Part shown: piece by piece, positions 24,469 to 34,123 of the stretch
How the letters are laid out: every line of letters begins with the position of its first letter
Numbering within the stretch: position 1 is the first letter of the stretch
Assembly: GCF_013177295.1 (NCBI RefSeq)
Contig: NZ_CP053642.1
Location: 1,736,001-1,800,000 of the forward strand
DNA from: Actinomyces marmotae
Lineage (GTDB): Bacteria; Actinomycetota; Actinomycetes; Actinomycetales; Actinomycetaceae
Length of the DNA: 64,000 nt
Direction: 5' to 3'
Made by a program: the position numbers and the translations under genes
Notes under the pieces: generated by a model
The model's database searches: none
What the model was told of the DNA's origin: nothing
The model's input: only the letters and a program-made list of their open reading frames with translations

Positions 24469-27273
24469 ATGTCGCAGCCCAGCAACTCATCCCGTTTCAT
24501 CCCCTCGCAGCTCCGCAGCCCGCGCGTGCCCGCCAAGGTGAGCACCGACGGCCTGGAGTCCACCTGGGGGCAGCGCTGGGAGGAGGATGGCACCTACGCC
24601 TTCGACCGCTCCGCCGAGCGCCCCGAGGTCTTCTCTATCGACACCCCTCCTCCGACGGCGTCGGGCTCACTGCACGTGGGGCACGTCTTCTCCTACACGC
24701 ACACGGATACCCTCGCCCGCTACCAGCGGATGCGCGGCAAGGCCGTCTTCTACCCCATGGGCTGGGATGACAATGGCCTGCCCACCGAGCGCCGCGTCCA
24801 GAACTACTACGGCGTGCGCTGCGACCCCTCCCTGCCCTACGACCCCGACTTCACCCCCCCGCACACCGGCGGCGATGGCAAGTCCATCAAGGCCAGGGAT
24901 CAGAAGCCGATCTCGCGACGCAACTTCGTCGAGCTCTGCGAGCGCCTGACCACCATCGACGAGGCCCAGTTCGAGGCCCTGTGGCGCCAACTCGGGCTGA
25001 GCGTGGACTGGAAGCAGACCTACCAGACCATCGGCGAGCGCGCCCGCAAGGTCGCCCAGGCCGCCTTCCTGCGCAACCTGGAGCGCGGCGAGGCCTACCA
25101 GGCGGCGGCCCCGGGCCTGTGGGATGTCACCTTCCAGACCGCCGTCGCCCAGGCGGAACTCGAGTCCCGCGAGTACCCGGGCTTCTACCACCGCCTGGCC
25201 TTCCACATCGTCGACGCCGACGCCGCCGAGCGCGCGGCCGCGGCGGGCGCCCCCATCGAGACCGGCCCGGCCGGGACCCGTGACGTGTGCATCGAAACCA
25301 CCCGCCCCGAGTTGCTCGCGGCCTGCGTGGCGCTCATCGCCCACCCCGATGACGAGCGCTACCAGCCGCTCTTCGGCCAGACGGTGGCCTCCCCCGTCTT
25401 CGGCGTCGAGGTCCCGGTCCTGGCCCACCCGGCGGCGGAGAGGGACAAGGGCGCCGGCATCGCCATGTGCTGCACCTTCGGCGACACCACCGACATCGAG
25501 TGGTGGCGGGACCTCGGCCTGCCGCTGCGCGCCATCCTGCGCAAGGACGGGCGCATCGAGGCCGAGACCCCCGAGTGGATCACCACCGGGGCGGGCCGCG
25601 AGGCCTACGCGGCCATGGCCGGCAAGACCACCTACTCGGCGCGGGAGACCGTCGTGGCCGCCCTGGCTGCCAGCGGCGAGATGCGCGGCGAGCCGACCGC
25701 TACCACCCGCCAGACGAACTTCTTCGAGAAGGGCGACAAGCCCCTGGAGATCGTCACCTCCCGCCAGTGGTACCTGCGCAACGGCGGGAAGGAGTGGACG
25801 AATCCGGCCACGGGCGCCGACCTGCGCGCTGATCTGCTCGCCCGCGGTGCCGACCTCGACTTCCACCCCGATTTCATGCGGGTTCGCTATGAGAACTGGG
25901 TCAAGGGCCTCAACAACGACTGGCTCATCTCCCGCCAGCGCTTCTTCGGCGTGCCCTTCCCCGTCTGGTACGCGATCGGCGACGACGGCGAGGTGGACCA
26001 CGCCCGCGTCCTGACCCCCGCCGAGGCCGAGCTGCCGATCGATCCCTCCTCGGACGTCCCGGCCGGCTACACCGAGGATCAGCGCGACCAGCCGGGCGGC
26101 TTCACCGCCGAGCTCGACATCATGGACACCTGGGCGACCTCCTCCCTGTCCCCCCAGCTGGTCTCCGGCTGGCTGACGGACGAGGACCTCTTCAACCGGG
26201 TCTACCCCATGGACCTGCGCCCCCAGGGCCAGGACATCATCCGCACCTGGCTGTTCTCCTCCGTGGTGCGCGCGAACCTGGAGTTCGGCTCACTGCCCTG
26301 GAGGCACGCGGGCATCTCCGGGTGGATCCTGGACTCTGACCACAAGAAGATGAGCAAGTCCAAGGGCAACGCGGAGACCCCCATGGGCCTGTTGGAGAAG
26401 TTCGGGGCCGACGCCGTGCGCTACTGGGCGGCCTCGGCCCGCCTGGGCCTGGACGCGGCCTTCGAGGAGCAGCAGATCAAGATCGGCCGCCGCCTGGCCA
26501 TCAAGCTCCTCAACGCCTCCAAGTTCGCCCTGTCCATGGGACTGCCTTGGGACGCCGATGAGGAGGCCCTCGCGGCCGCCCCCGCGCCAAGCCTGGACGC
26601 CACCGCCGTCACCGAGCCGATCGACCGGGCGGTCCTGGCGGCCCTGGCAGACGTGGTGGACGCCGCGACCACCGCCTTCGAGGGCTTCGAGCACGCCCGT
26701 GCCCTGGAGGCCGCGGAGTCCTTCTTCTGGACCTTCTGCGACGACTACATCGAGCTCGTCAAGGACCGTGCCAATGACCTGGCCGGCTCCCACGACCCGG
26801 CCGCCGTCACGAGCGCCCGCACGGCGCTGGCCATCGCCGTGGACACCTTCGTGCGCCTCTTCGCGCCCTTCCTGCCTTTCGCCGCGGAGGAGGTGTGGAG
26901 CTGGTACCGCACCGGCAGCGTCCACCGCGCCTCCTGGCCCGAGGCCGCGCCCCTGCGCGAGGCCTCGGCCGGCGTCGACGCCGCCCTCGTGGCCCGCGCT
27001 GGCCAGGCGCTGGCGGCGCTGCGCAAGGTCAAGTCGGAGGCCAAGACGAGCCAGAAGACGCCGATCCTGTCGGTGGCGCTGGCCGTGGCCCCCGAGGCCG
27101 AGGCGAGCGTGGAGGCGGTTCGCTCCGACCTCCTTGAGGCCGCGAAGGTGACGGGCCCGATGACCCTGGCCGTGGCCGAGCCGGCCGCGGGCGACGACGG
27201 CGAGCCGGCCCCGGCCGTGACCGTCACCGCCGTCGAGCTCGGCGAGGCCCCGGCCAAGCCGAAGAAGGGCTGA
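24469..27273 (+). CDS. valS: Valyl-tRNA synthetase
   Basis: Class I synthetase of 934 residues charging tRNA-Val and editing Thr-tRNA-Val. HVGH is at residues 69-72 (GSLHVGHVFSYTHTD), the editing domain carries CIETTRPELLAACVAL, and KMSKS is intact at 627-631 (DHKKMSKSKGN). The anticodon-binding domain contains FWTFCDDYIELVKDR. The C-terminal arm is short and ends with an Ala/Pro/Lys-rich tail. The ATG at 24469 is chosen because the upstream continuation of the frame is antisense to arc and has no ribosome-binding site. The next gene starts 5 nt after its stop, so the acyl-CoA synthetase is probably co-transcribed. Confidence 0.96.
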   Translation: MSQPSNSSRFIPSQLRSPRVPAKVSTDGLESTWGQRWEEDGTYAFDRSAERPEVFSIDTPPPTASGSLHVGHVFSYTHTDTLARYQRMRGKAVFYPMGWDDNGLPTERRVQNYYGVRCDPSLPYDPDFTPPHTGGDGKSIKARDQKPISRRNFVELCERLTTIDEAQFEALWRQLGLSVDWKQTYQTIGERARKVAQAAFLRNLERGEAYQAAAPGLWDVTFQTAVAQAELESREYPGFYHRLAFHIVDADAAERAAAAGAPIETGPAGTRDVCIETTRPELLAACVALIAHPDDERYQPLFGQTVASPVFGVEVPVLAHPAAERDKGAGIAMCCTFGDTTDIEWWRDLGLPLRAILRKDGRIEAETPEWITTGAGREAYAAMAGKTTYSARETVVAALAASGEMRGEPTATTRQTNFFEKGDKPLEIVTSRQWYLRNGGKEWTNPATGADLRADLLARGADLDFHPDFMRVRYENWVKGLNNDWLISRQRFFGVPFPVWYAIGDDGEVDHARVLTPAEAELPIDPSSDVPAGYTEDQRDQPGGFTAELDIMDTWATSSLSPQLVSGWLTDEDLFNRVYPMDLRPQGQDIIRTWLFSSVVRANLEFGSLPWRHAGISGWILDSDHKKMSKSKGNAETPMGLLEKFGADAVRYWAASARLGLDAAFEEQQIKIGRRLAIKLLNASKFALSMGLPWDADEEALAAAPAPSLDATAVTEPIDRAVLAALADVVDAATTAFEGFEHARALEAAESFFWTFCDDYIELVKDRANDLAGSHDPAAVTSARTALAIAVDTFVRLFAPFLPFAAEEVWSWYRTGSVHRASWPEAAPLREASAGVDAALVARAGQALAALRKVKSEAKTSQKTPILSVALAVAPEAEASVEAVRSDLLEAAKVTGPMTLAVAEPAAGDDGEPAPAVTVTAVELGEAPAKPKKG

Positions 27274-27278
27274 GGACT

Positions 27279-29213
27279 GTGCCGCAACGGATCCCCGCTC
27301 CCGCCGGCACCGCGCCCCACCCGTCCCTGGGGGCCACGGTCGTCGTCGACGGCGTCGCCTCCAGCCCCCTGACCATGGGCGCCTCCGGCACCTGCGACAG
27401 CCGCGACACCGCGTCGGAGTGGACCGTCCCTTGGCTGCTGGCCGACCGCATCGCGCGCACCTCGGAGCGGCCCATCATCGAGCGGCGCAGTTCACTGGGC
27501 ACGTGGACGCCGATCACCGCCCGGGCCTTCGGCGAGGAGGTCGCCCGGATCGCCGCGGGGCTCATCGGCCTGGGCCTGGAGGCGGGCATGAGCGTGGCGA
27601 TCATGTTCCGCACCTGCTACGAGTGGACGCTCCTGGACATGGCGATCGCCCGCGCCGGGCTGGTCTCCGTGCCCATCTACGAGACCGACTCGGCCGAGCA
27701 GATCGAGTGGATCCTCGGCGACGCCGACGTCCGCCTCGTCATCACCGAGACCTCCGGCCACGCGCTCGTGGTGGACGCCGCCATCAAGGCCCGCTCGGCC
27801 GCCGACCCCGGCGCCGCGAGCCCCCGGGTCCTGTCCCTGGACCGCGACGCCCTCACCGAGTTGACGACCGCCGGGCGCGCGATCTCGCGGGCCGTCGTCG
27901 AGGACCGCTCGGCCGCCGTGCGCCCCGAGGACGTCTTCTCCATCATCTACACCTCCGGCACGACGGGCCGCCCCAAGGGCGTCGAGATCACCCACCGCAA
28001 CGCGGCGGGCCTGGCGTACAACGGCGTCCACTGGATCCCGGACCTCCTCAACCGCCCGGACACGCGCCTCCTGCTCTTCCTGCCGCTGGCGCACTCTTAC
28101 GCGCGCTGCCTGGAGCTGCTGTCCCTGGCGGGACAGGGCGTGCTCGGGCACACCCCGGACGTCAAGACCCTCCTGCCGGACCTTCAGGCCTTCGGGCCCT
28201 CCTATGTGCTGGCCGTGCCGCGCGTGTTGGAGAAGATCTACAACGCCGCCGATGCCAAGGCGGGCAGCGGCATGAGGCTGCGGACCTTCCGCTGGGCGGC
28301 GAAGGTCGCCATCGAGTACTCCCGCGCGCTGGACACCCCGATGGGCCCCTCAAGGTCGCTGGCCGCCTCGCACGCGCTGGCCGACCGCCTCGTCTACCGC
28401 GCGATCCGCGCCCTCTTGGGCCCCAACGCCCGTTTCGCGATCTCTGGAGGCGGGCCGCTGGGTGAGCGCCTCGGACACTTCTACCGGGGCATGGGCCTGG
28501 AGATCCTCGAGGGCTATGGGCTGACCGAGACGATCGGCCCCACCTGCGTCAACCTCGACGCGCGCAACAAGATCGGCACCGTGGGCCCGCCCGTGTGCGG
28601 CAACGAGGTGCGGGTGGATGAGACCGGGGAGATCCTCGTGCGGGGCCTGGGCGTGTTCCGGAGCTACCACAACAACCCCGCCGCCACCGCCGAGTCCTTC
28701 ACCCCCGATGGCTGGTTCCGCACCGGTGACATCGGGGCCATCGACGACGACGGCTGGGTGCGCATCACCGGCCGCAAGAAGGACCTCATCGTGACCGCGG
28801 GCGGCAAGAACGTGGCCCCGGCGATCCTTGAGGACCGGCTGCGCGGCCATCCCCTGGTCAGCCAGGTCCTCGTCCTGGGGGACAACGAGCCCTTCATCTC
28901 CGCGCTCATCACGCTGGACTCGGAGATGCTGTCCCAGTGGCTGCGCAATCACGGCCTTCCGGAGATGGGCGTGGTCGAGGCCGCGTCCCACCCGCAGGTG
29001 CTCGCCGCGCTGGAGCGCGCCGTGGCCCGCACCAACGAGGCGGTCTCCCGGGCCGAGTCGATCCGCGAGTTCCGCGTGCTCACCACGGACTTCACGGAGG
29101 CCAACGGGCTGCTCACCCCCTCGCTGAAGGTCAAGCGGGCCGCCGTCATGGAGGCCCATGCCGACGCCGTCGCCTCCATCTACGCCGGCAAGCTCCGGGG
29201 CCCACAGGCCTGA
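27279..29213 (+). CDS. Long-chain acyl-CoA synthetase, first of two tandem copies
   Basis: AMP-forming fatty acid-CoA ligase (FAA1/FadD15 type), 644 residues: fatty acid + ATP + CoA gives acyl-CoA. Core motifs are YTSGTTGRPKGVEITHRN (P-loop/A3), GYGLTETIGP (A5), GWFRTGDIGAIDDDG (A7) and GRKKDLIVTAGGKNVAPAIL (A8/A10 lysine region). It starts with GTG 5 nt behind valS. A 45-residue leader precedes the conserved domain. It is closely similar to the next gene throughout, including SISGGGPLGERLGH-like and PLVSQVLV segments, which indicates a tandem duplication that has since diverged. Confidence 0.92.
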   Translation: MPQRIPAPAGTAPHPSLGATVVVDGVASSPLTMGASGTCDSRDTASEWTVPWLLADRIARTSERPIIERRSSLGTWTPITARAFGEEVARIAAGLIGLGLEAGMSVAIMFRTCYEWTLLDMAIARAGLVSVPIYETDSAEQIEWILGDADVRLVITETSGHALVVDAAIKARSAADPGAASPRVLSLDRDALTELTTAGRAISRAVVEDRSAAVRPEDVFSIIYTSGTTGRPKGVEITHRNAAGLAYNGVHWIPDLLNRPDTRLLLFLPLAHSYARCLELLSLAGQGVLGHTPDVKTLLPDLQAFGPSYVLAVPRVLEKIYNAADAKAGSGMRLRTFRWAAKVAIEYSRALDTPMGPSRSLAASHALADRLVYRAIRALLGPNARFAISGGGPLGERLGHFYRGMGLEILEGYGLTETIGPTCVNLDARNKIGTVGPPVCGNEVRVDETGEILVRGLGVFRSYHNNPAATAESFTPDGWFRTGDIGAIDDDGWVRITGRKKDLIVTAGGKNVAPAILEDRLRGHPLVSQVLVLGDNEPFISALITLDSEMLSQWLRNHGLPEMGVVEAASHPQVLAALERAVARTNEAVSRAESIREFRVLTTDFTEANGLLTPSLKVKRAAVMEAHADAVASIYAGKLRGPQA

Positions 29214-29336
29214 CGCGCTCACGATCAGCGGAAGCCGCCGGTCAGGGGCGCCTCCCGGGGCCGTTGGCGGGGCGTGGGGCACGTACGTGACCATGTTCGG
29301 GCCCCGCCGAGCGCCTCGGCGGGCGATGATGGGGCC

Positions 29337-31220
29337 ATGACGAGCCCCGCGCACCCCGGCGCCGAGCCGGCGGACCCCCAGCAGCACGCTGCCAGCACCA
29401 CCAGATCCACCCCGCTGGCGGCACCCGTCCACGACGGCATGACGGCCCCGTGGGCGCTGGCCGAGCGCGTGCGCCGCTCACCATCGGCCCCGCTCGTCGC
29501 CCGCAGGCCCTCGGTCGGGCGCCACTGGATCCCCATGAGCGCGGCGGCGTTCCAGGCCCAGGTCCGCGAGGTGGCGGCCGGGCTCATGTCACTCGGGCTG
29601 CGCCCCGGAGACATGATCGCGATCATGTCCCACACCTGCTTCGAGTGGACCCTTCTGGACTTCGCCGCCTGGGAGGCGGGCCTCGTCGTGGTGCCGATCT
29701 ATGAGACCTCCTCCGCCGAGCAGGCCGAGTGGATCCTCACCGACGCCTCCGTGAGGCTGGTGGTCGTCGAGAACGCCGTCATGGAGCAGATGATCGAGAC
29801 GATCCGCTCGCGGGGCGCCGATCAGGCCGCCCTGGCAGAGCTGCGGGTCATGTGCCTGTCGCGCGGCGCTATCACGGATCTCATCGCCTCGGGCAAAGGC
29901 GTGGACCGCGCCGGGCTCGACGCGCGCGCCGCCGCGCTCACCAGCGCCGACCTGGCGACGATCGTCTACACCTCGGGCACCACGGGGCGCCCCAAGGGGG
30001 TGGAGCTCACTCACGGCAATCTCTTCCAGCTGGGCGTCAACGCCTGCGCGCACGTTCCCGAGGTGCTCGGCGCCGACGAGGTGCGCGCCCTGATGTTCCT
30101 CCCCCTGGCCCATGTGCTGGGGCGGTTCATCGAGATCGCCATCGTGTGCTCCGAGCGCGGCGTCATGGGCCACGCCCCGGATGTCAAGCACCTCGTGGAC
30201 GACCTGGCGACCTTCTCCCCCACCTTCGTCGTCGCCGTGCCGAGGGTCTTCGAGAAGATCTATAACGCCGCGGACGCGCGCTCGACCGGCAACAAGCAGA
30301 AGGTCTTCCGCCTGGCCGCCAAGACGGCGATCGCCTACTCGCGCGCCCTGGACACCCCGGAGGGGCCCAGCCGCGGCCTGCGGGCGCAGATGAGGGTCTT
30401 CGACCGGCTCGTGTTCTCCAAGCTTCGCGCGCTCCTGGGCGGGAGAGTCACGCATGTCATCAGCGGCGGCGGCCCCCTGGGGGAGCGGCTGGGCCACTAC
30501 TACCGGGGCGCGGGGGTGACCGTCCTGGAGGGCTACGGCCTGACCGAGACGGCCGCGCCCTGCGCCGTCACCCTGCCCGCGAGCATGCGGATCGGTACGG
30601 TTGGCGGCCCCATGCCGGGCACTGAGCTGCGCTTGGCCGACGACGGCGAGATCCTCGTGCGCGGCATCGGGCTGTTCCGGGGCTACCACGCCAACCCGGG
30701 GGCCACGGCCGAGGCACTCACCGCCGACGGCTGGCTGCGCACGGGCGATATCGGCGCGTTCGAGGACGACGGCTCGCTGCGTATCACGGGCCGCAAGAAG
30801 GAGCTCATCGTCACCGCCGGGGGCAAGAACGTGGCCCCGGCGGTCCTGGAGGACCGGCTGCGCGGCCACCCGCTGGTCAGCCAGGTGCTCGTCGTGGGCG
30901 ACAACCGCCCCTGCATCGGCGCCCTGGTGACACTGGACGCGGAGATGCTGCCTCTGTGGCTCGCCTCCCACGGGATCGAGGATCTCGACCCCGTGTCGGC
31001 GGTGAGCGATCCGCGCGTGCGCGCGGCCCTGGAACGGGCGGTGGCCCGGGCCAATGAGGCCGTCTCGCGGGCGGAGTCGATTCGGGTCTTCACGGTGCTG
31101 CCGGGCGATTTCACGATCGACAACGGCCTGCTCACGCCCTCGCTCAAGGTGCGCCGGGCGGCGGCGCTGGAGCGCTTCGCCGATGAGATCGACGCGCTCT
31201 ACAGAAGGCCGGTGGCCTAA
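29337..31220 (+). CDS. Long-chain acyl-CoA synthetase, second tandem copy
   Basis: A 627-residue paralogue of the preceding gene with YTSGTTGRPKGVELTHGN, GYGLTETAAP, GWLRTGDIGAFEDDG and GRKKELIVTAGGKNVAPAVL. The two proteins match along their whole length but differ in the fatty-acid tunnel region (for example AHVPEVLGADEVRALMFLP against VHWIPDLLNRPDTRLLLFLP), so substrate ranges may differ. The ATG at 29337 is used, 123 nt after the first copy; no strong ribosome-binding site is visible. Either fatty-acid activation for membrane lipids or scavenging of host fatty acids is possible. Confidence 0.92.
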   Translation: MTSPAHPGAEPADPQQHAASTTRSTPLAAPVHDGMTAPWALAERVRRSPSAPLVARRPSVGRHWIPMSAAAFQAQVREVAAGLMSLGLRPGDMIAIMSHTCFEWTLLDFAAWEAGLVVVPIYETSSAEQAEWILTDASVRLVVVENAVMEQMIETIRSRGADQAALAELRVMCLSRGAITDLIASGKGVDRAGLDARAAALTSADLATIVYTSGTTGRPKGVELTHGNLFQLGVNACAHVPEVLGADEVRALMFLPLAHVLGRFIEIAIVCSERGVMGHAPDVKHLVDDLATFSPTFVVAVPRVFEKIYNAADARSTGNKQKVFRLAAKTAIAYSRALDTPEGPSRGLRAQMRVFDRLVFSKLRALLGGRVTHVISGGGPLGERLGHYYRGAGVTVLEGYGLTETAAPCAVTLPASMRIGTVGGPMPGTELRLADDGEILVRGIGLFRGYHANPGATAEALTADGWLRTGDIGAFEDDGSLRITGRKKELIVTAGGKNVAPAVLEDRLRGHPLVSQVLVVGDNRPCIGALVTLDAEMLPLWLASHGIEDLDPVSAVSDPRVRAALERAVARANEAVSRAESIRVFTVLPGDFTIDNGLLTPSLKVRRAAALERFADEIDALYRRPVA

Positions 31221-31240
31221 GGCGGGCGTGCCCGGGCCCG

Positions 31241-31288
31241 GGGCTCCGGGAGGGCCGCTCAGGCGGGCTCCGGGAGGGCCGCTCAGGC
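31241..31288. repeat. 24-bp tandem duplication at the aroQ stop
   Basis: GGGCTCCGGGAGGGCCGCTCAG plus GC occurs at 31241-31264 and again at 31265-31288. The second copy contains the stop codon of aroQ (31283-31285, minus strand), and the first copy provides an identical spare stop context. Confidence 0.75.
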
Positions 31289-31609
31289 GGAGAGTTCGTC
31301 GCGGATCTCCTCGTGGTGGCGGATGACCTCCGCGACGATGAAGGCGAAGAACTTCTCCGCGAAGACGGGGTCGAGCCCGGAGTCCTTGGCCAGCGCTCGC
31401 AGGCGGGCTACCTGGCGGGCCTCCCGCTCGGAGTCCGCCGGCGGAAGGTCGAGGCGCGCCTTGAGCTCGCCGACCTGCTGGGTGCAGCGGAAGCGCTCGG
31501 CGAGGAGGTGGACGAGGGCGGCGTCGAGATTGTCGATGGTGACGCGGTAGCGCGCGAGGTCGGCGGGAACCCCGGGGATGTCCCGCTCAACGGCCTCGGA
31601 GGCGCTCAT
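31283..31609 (-). CDS. Chorismate mutase, AroQ class
   Basis: All-helical enzyme of 108 residues that rearranges chorismate to prephenate for Phe and Tyr synthesis. It has the first-helix pattern [21 protein letters not shown] (Arg, Asp, Leu spacing of the family), [13 protein letters not shown] and a final helix [20 protein letters not shown]. The length fits stand-alone AroQ-gamma/delta type domains without a signal peptide, so it is cytoplasmic. Its start overlaps the clpX stop by 4 nt, so it is co-transcribed with clpX; this linkage is common in Actinobacteria. It may need to bind DAHP synthase for full activity, as in Mycobacterium. Confidence 0.87.
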   Translation of the reverse strand: MSASEAVERDIPGVPADLARYRVTIDNLDAALVHLLAERFRCTQQVGELKARLDLPPADSEREARQVARLRALAKDSGLDPVFAEKFFAFIVAEVIRHHEEIRDELSA

Positions 31610-32907
31610 GCGGTCCGGCTCCTGCCGTGCTCGGCCTTGCGGGTCGAGCTGAGCGAGCCGGTACCGGCCTCGTAGCGGGGGCGGGCGGTGCCGCCAACGG
31701 CATCGGCGTCGACGACGACGCGCCCGACCTCGGGCATGGAGGGCACCTCGAACATGGCCTCTCCCAGGACCTCCTCGACGATGGAGGTCAGGCCTCTCGC
31801 GCCGGTCTTGCGCTCCAGGGCCTTGGCGGCGATGGCCTCGATGGCCTCGTCGGTGAAGACGAGTTCGACGCCGTCGAGCCCGAAGAGGTACTGGTACTGG
31901 GACACGAGGGCGTTCTTGGGCTCGGTCATGACGCGCACGAGCTCGGGCACGCCGAGGTCCTGCACGGTGGCGATGACGGGCAGGCGGCCGATGAACTCGG
32001 GGATGAGGCCGAAGGTGTGCAGGTCCTCGGGGCGCACCGGGGAGGTGAAGACGTCCTTGGCCTGGTCCTTGGCCAGAGTCGCGCCGAAGCCGACGAGTTG
32101 GGCGCCGACCTCCTTGCGCTGGCGGGCGCGCACGATCTCCTCGATGCCGGCGAAGGCGCCGGCGGCGATGAACAGGATGTTCGTCGTATCGATTTCGAGG
32201 AACTCCTGGTGGGGGTGCTTGCGCCCGCCCCCGGGGGGGACCGAGGCGGTGGTGCCCTCGATGATCTTCAGGAGGGCCTGCTGGACGCCCTCGCCGGAGA
32301 CGTCACGGGTGATCGAGGGGTTCTCGGCCTTGCGGCCGATCTTGTCGATCTCGTCGATGTAGATGATGCCCTTCTCGGCGCGCTTGACGTCGCCGTCGGC
32401 GGCCTGGATGAGCTTGAGGAGGATGTTCTCCACGTCCTCCCCCACGTAGCCGGCCTCAGTGAGCGCGGTGGCGTCAACGATGCAGAAGGGGACGTCCAGG
32501 AGCTTGGCCAGGGTGCGGGCCAGATGCGTCTTGCCGGTGCCGGTGGGGCCGAGCAGGAGGATGTTGGACTTGCCGAGCTCCAGGCCGTCGCCCTCGGCGA
32601 CGGCGCGCTCGCGCACCTGGACGCGCTTGTAGTGGTTGTAGACGGCCACGCTCATGGCCCGCTTGGCGCCCTCCTGGCCGATGACGTAGCCGTTGAGGAA
32701 ATCGAAGATCTCCTGCGGCTTGGGCAGCTCGAGGGGCACGCCGACGGAGCCGGAGCCGAGCTCCTCATCGACGATCTCGTTGCACAGCTCGATGCACTCG
32801 TCGCAGATGTAGACCCCGGGGCCGGCGATGAGCTTCTTGACCTGCTTCTGGCTCTTGCCGCAGAAGGAGCACTTGAGCAGGTCGACGCTCTCAGCATTGC
32901 GTGGCAC
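31606..32907 (-). CDS. clpX: ATP-dependent Clp protease ATP-binding subunit ClpX
   Basis: Hexameric unfoldase that feeds substrates to ClpP1P2. The 433 residues carry the N-terminal zinc-binding domain (C13, C16, C35, C38), Walker A GPTGTGKT at 120-127, Walker [11 protein letters not shown], sensor and Arg-finger segments ([10 protein letters not shown]), and the ClpP-docking loop as LVGFGATL in place of the usual IGF. The extreme C-terminus is a variable Ser/Arg tail. It starts with GTG preceded by AGGGGGA. Unlike the usual clpP1-clpP2-clpX order with short gaps, 516 nt of repeat-rich DNA separates it from clpP2. Confidence 0.97.
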   Translation of the reverse strand: MPRNAESVDLLKCSFCGKSQKQVKKLIAGPGVYICDECIELCNEIVDEELGSGSVGVPLELPKPQEIFDFLNGYVIGQEGAKRAMSVAVYNHYKRVQVRERAVAEGDGLELGKSNILLLGPTGTGKTHLARTLAKLLDVPFCIVDATALTEAGYVGEDVENILLKLIQAADGDVKRAEKGIIYIDEIDKIGRKAENPSITRDVSGEGVQQALLKIIEGTTASVPPGGGRKHPHQEFLEIDTTNILFIAAGAFAGIEEIVRARQRKEVGAQLVGFGATLAKDQAKDVFTSPVRPEDLHTFGLIPEFIGRLPVIATVQDLGVPELVRVMTEPKNALVSQYQYLFGLDGVELVFTDEAIEAIAAKALERKTGARGLTSIVEEVLGEAMFEVPSMPEVGRVVVDADAVGGTARPRYEAGTGSLSSTRKAEHGRSRTA

Positions 32908-33067
32908 GTGTCCCCCTAGTGTCGTCGGGTCCGCTCCCAGGCGGCGCGGGGAGCGACGCTGGTATCAGGGAACGGGGTGCCGCCAGCCTATTAGGTCGAG
33001 CGTCCCAGCGCGAGGGCCGTGCCCGGCGAGCCCCTGAGCGATCACCCACCCGGTGGCGGGGCGCCTG

Positions 33068-33181
33068 GCGGTGCCATCCACACCCAGCGGTGCTATCCAC
33101 ACCCAGCGGTGCTATCCACACCCAGCGGTGCTATCCACACCGAGCGGCGCCATCCACCCCGAGCGGTGCCATCCACACCGA
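33068..33181. repeat. Six 19-bp tandem repeats between clpP2 and clpX
   Basis: The unit GCGGTGCTATCCACACCCA is repeated head to tail at 33068, 33087, 33106, 33125, 33144 and 33163 with 0-3 changes per copy, and a seventh copy starts at 33182. Two more degenerate units lie at about 33309-33346. There are no unique spacers, so this is not CRISPR. The unit matches the 19-bp repeat at 17276-17313 at most positions (CGGTGCWATSCRCACCC). The region 32908-33423 contains no recognisable gene. Confidence 0.85.
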
Positions 33182-33183
33182 GC

Positions 33184-33409
33184 GGTGCGGGGAGGACGCA
33201 CCTGTGGGTGGAATCAGCACCACTCAGGGCCGATGGCACCCATCGAGCGCCACGGGATGCCAGGAGGAGTGTGAGGAGGACGCACCAGTCGGTTCCCGCC
33301 GCGCCGAGCGGTGCCATCCACCCCGGGCGGTGCCATCCACACCCACTGGTGCGGGGAGAACGCACCTGTGGGTGGAATCAGCACCACTCAGGGCCAATGG
33401 CACCCATCG
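33184..33409. repeat. 62-bp direct duplication in the clpX-clpP2 gap
   Basis: 33184-33245 and 33348-33409 are identical at 60 of 62 positions. Both contain CGCACCTGTGGGTGGAATCA followed by GCACCACTCAGGGCC, and each directly follows a run of the 19-bp repeat, so the repeat run plus the 62-bp element seem to have been copied as a block. Confidence 0.85.
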
Positions 33410-33423
33410 GGCACCACGGGGCG

Positions 33424-34122
33424 TCAGGACGAGTGCGGGGAGGGCGCGGCCTTGCGGGGGCTGAGCACCTGGTCGACGATCCCGTACTCCTTGGCGGCGG
33501 CGGCGGTGAGAATCTTGTCGCGCTCCAGATCTTTGTGGATCATGTCGCGGTCCCGGCCGGTGTGCGAGGCCAGGGTGTCCTCCAGCCAGGCGCGCATGCG
33601 GTCGATCTCGTCGGCGACGATCTCGATGTCGCTGGCCTGGCCGTGCACGCCCTCCATGGCGGGCTGATGGATGAGCACGCGGGCGTTGGGCAGGGCCAGA
33701 CGCTTGCCCGGGCTGCCCGCGGCCAGCAGCACGGCGGCAGCGGAGGCGGCCTGGCCCAGGCAGACGGTCTGCACCTGCGGCTTGATGTACTGCATCGTGT
33801 CGTAGATGGCGGTCAGCGCCGTGAAGGAGCCACCGGGACTGTTGATGTACATGGTGATGAGCCCATCGGGGTCCTGGGACTCCAGGACGAGGAGCTGGGC
33901 CATGATGTCATCGGCGGAGGCGTCGTCGACCTGGACGCCCATGAAGACGATGCGGTCCTCGAAGAGCTTGGCGTAGGGGTCCTGGCGCTTGAAGCCGTAG
34001 GCGGTGCGCTCCTCGAACTGGGGCAGCACGTAGCGGGACTGCGGCATGGCGGCCGCAGCGCCGACCGCGCCAGCGGGGCCCATCTGGCGCGCGATGGCCT
34101 CGAAGTAGGGACGAGTGCTCAT
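33424..34122 (-). CDS. clpP2: ATP-dependent Clp protease proteolytic subunit, second paralogue
   Basis: Serine protease subunit of 232 residues. The catalytic Ser is S127 in CLGQAASAAAVLL and His is H152 in ARVLIHQPAMEG; the Asp lies in the DLERDK segment. The strand-turn MYINSPGGS provides the oxyanion-hole glycines. The N-terminal propeptide is Ala-rich and about 45 residues. It follows clpP1 with only 1 nt between them; paired paralogues form a mixed ClpP1P2 tetradecamer in Actinobacteria. It starts with ATG at 34120-34122. Confidence 0.95.
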   Translation of the reverse strand: MSTRPYFEAIARQMGPAGAVGAAAAMPQSRYVLPQFEERTAYGFKRQDPYAKLFEDRIVFMGVQVDDASADDIMAQLLVLESQDPDGLITMYINSPGGSFTALTAIYDTMQYIKPQVQTVCLGQAASAAAVLLAAGSPGKRLALPNARVLIHQPAMEGVHGQASDIEIVADEIDRMRAWLEDTLASHTGRDRDMIHKDLERDKILTAAAAKEYGIVDQVLSPRKAAPSPHSS

Positions 34123-34123
34123 A

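Noticed and set aside
33068..33181. Tandem 19-bp repeats as a CRISPR array
   Set aside because: Units are head to tail with no unique spacers.
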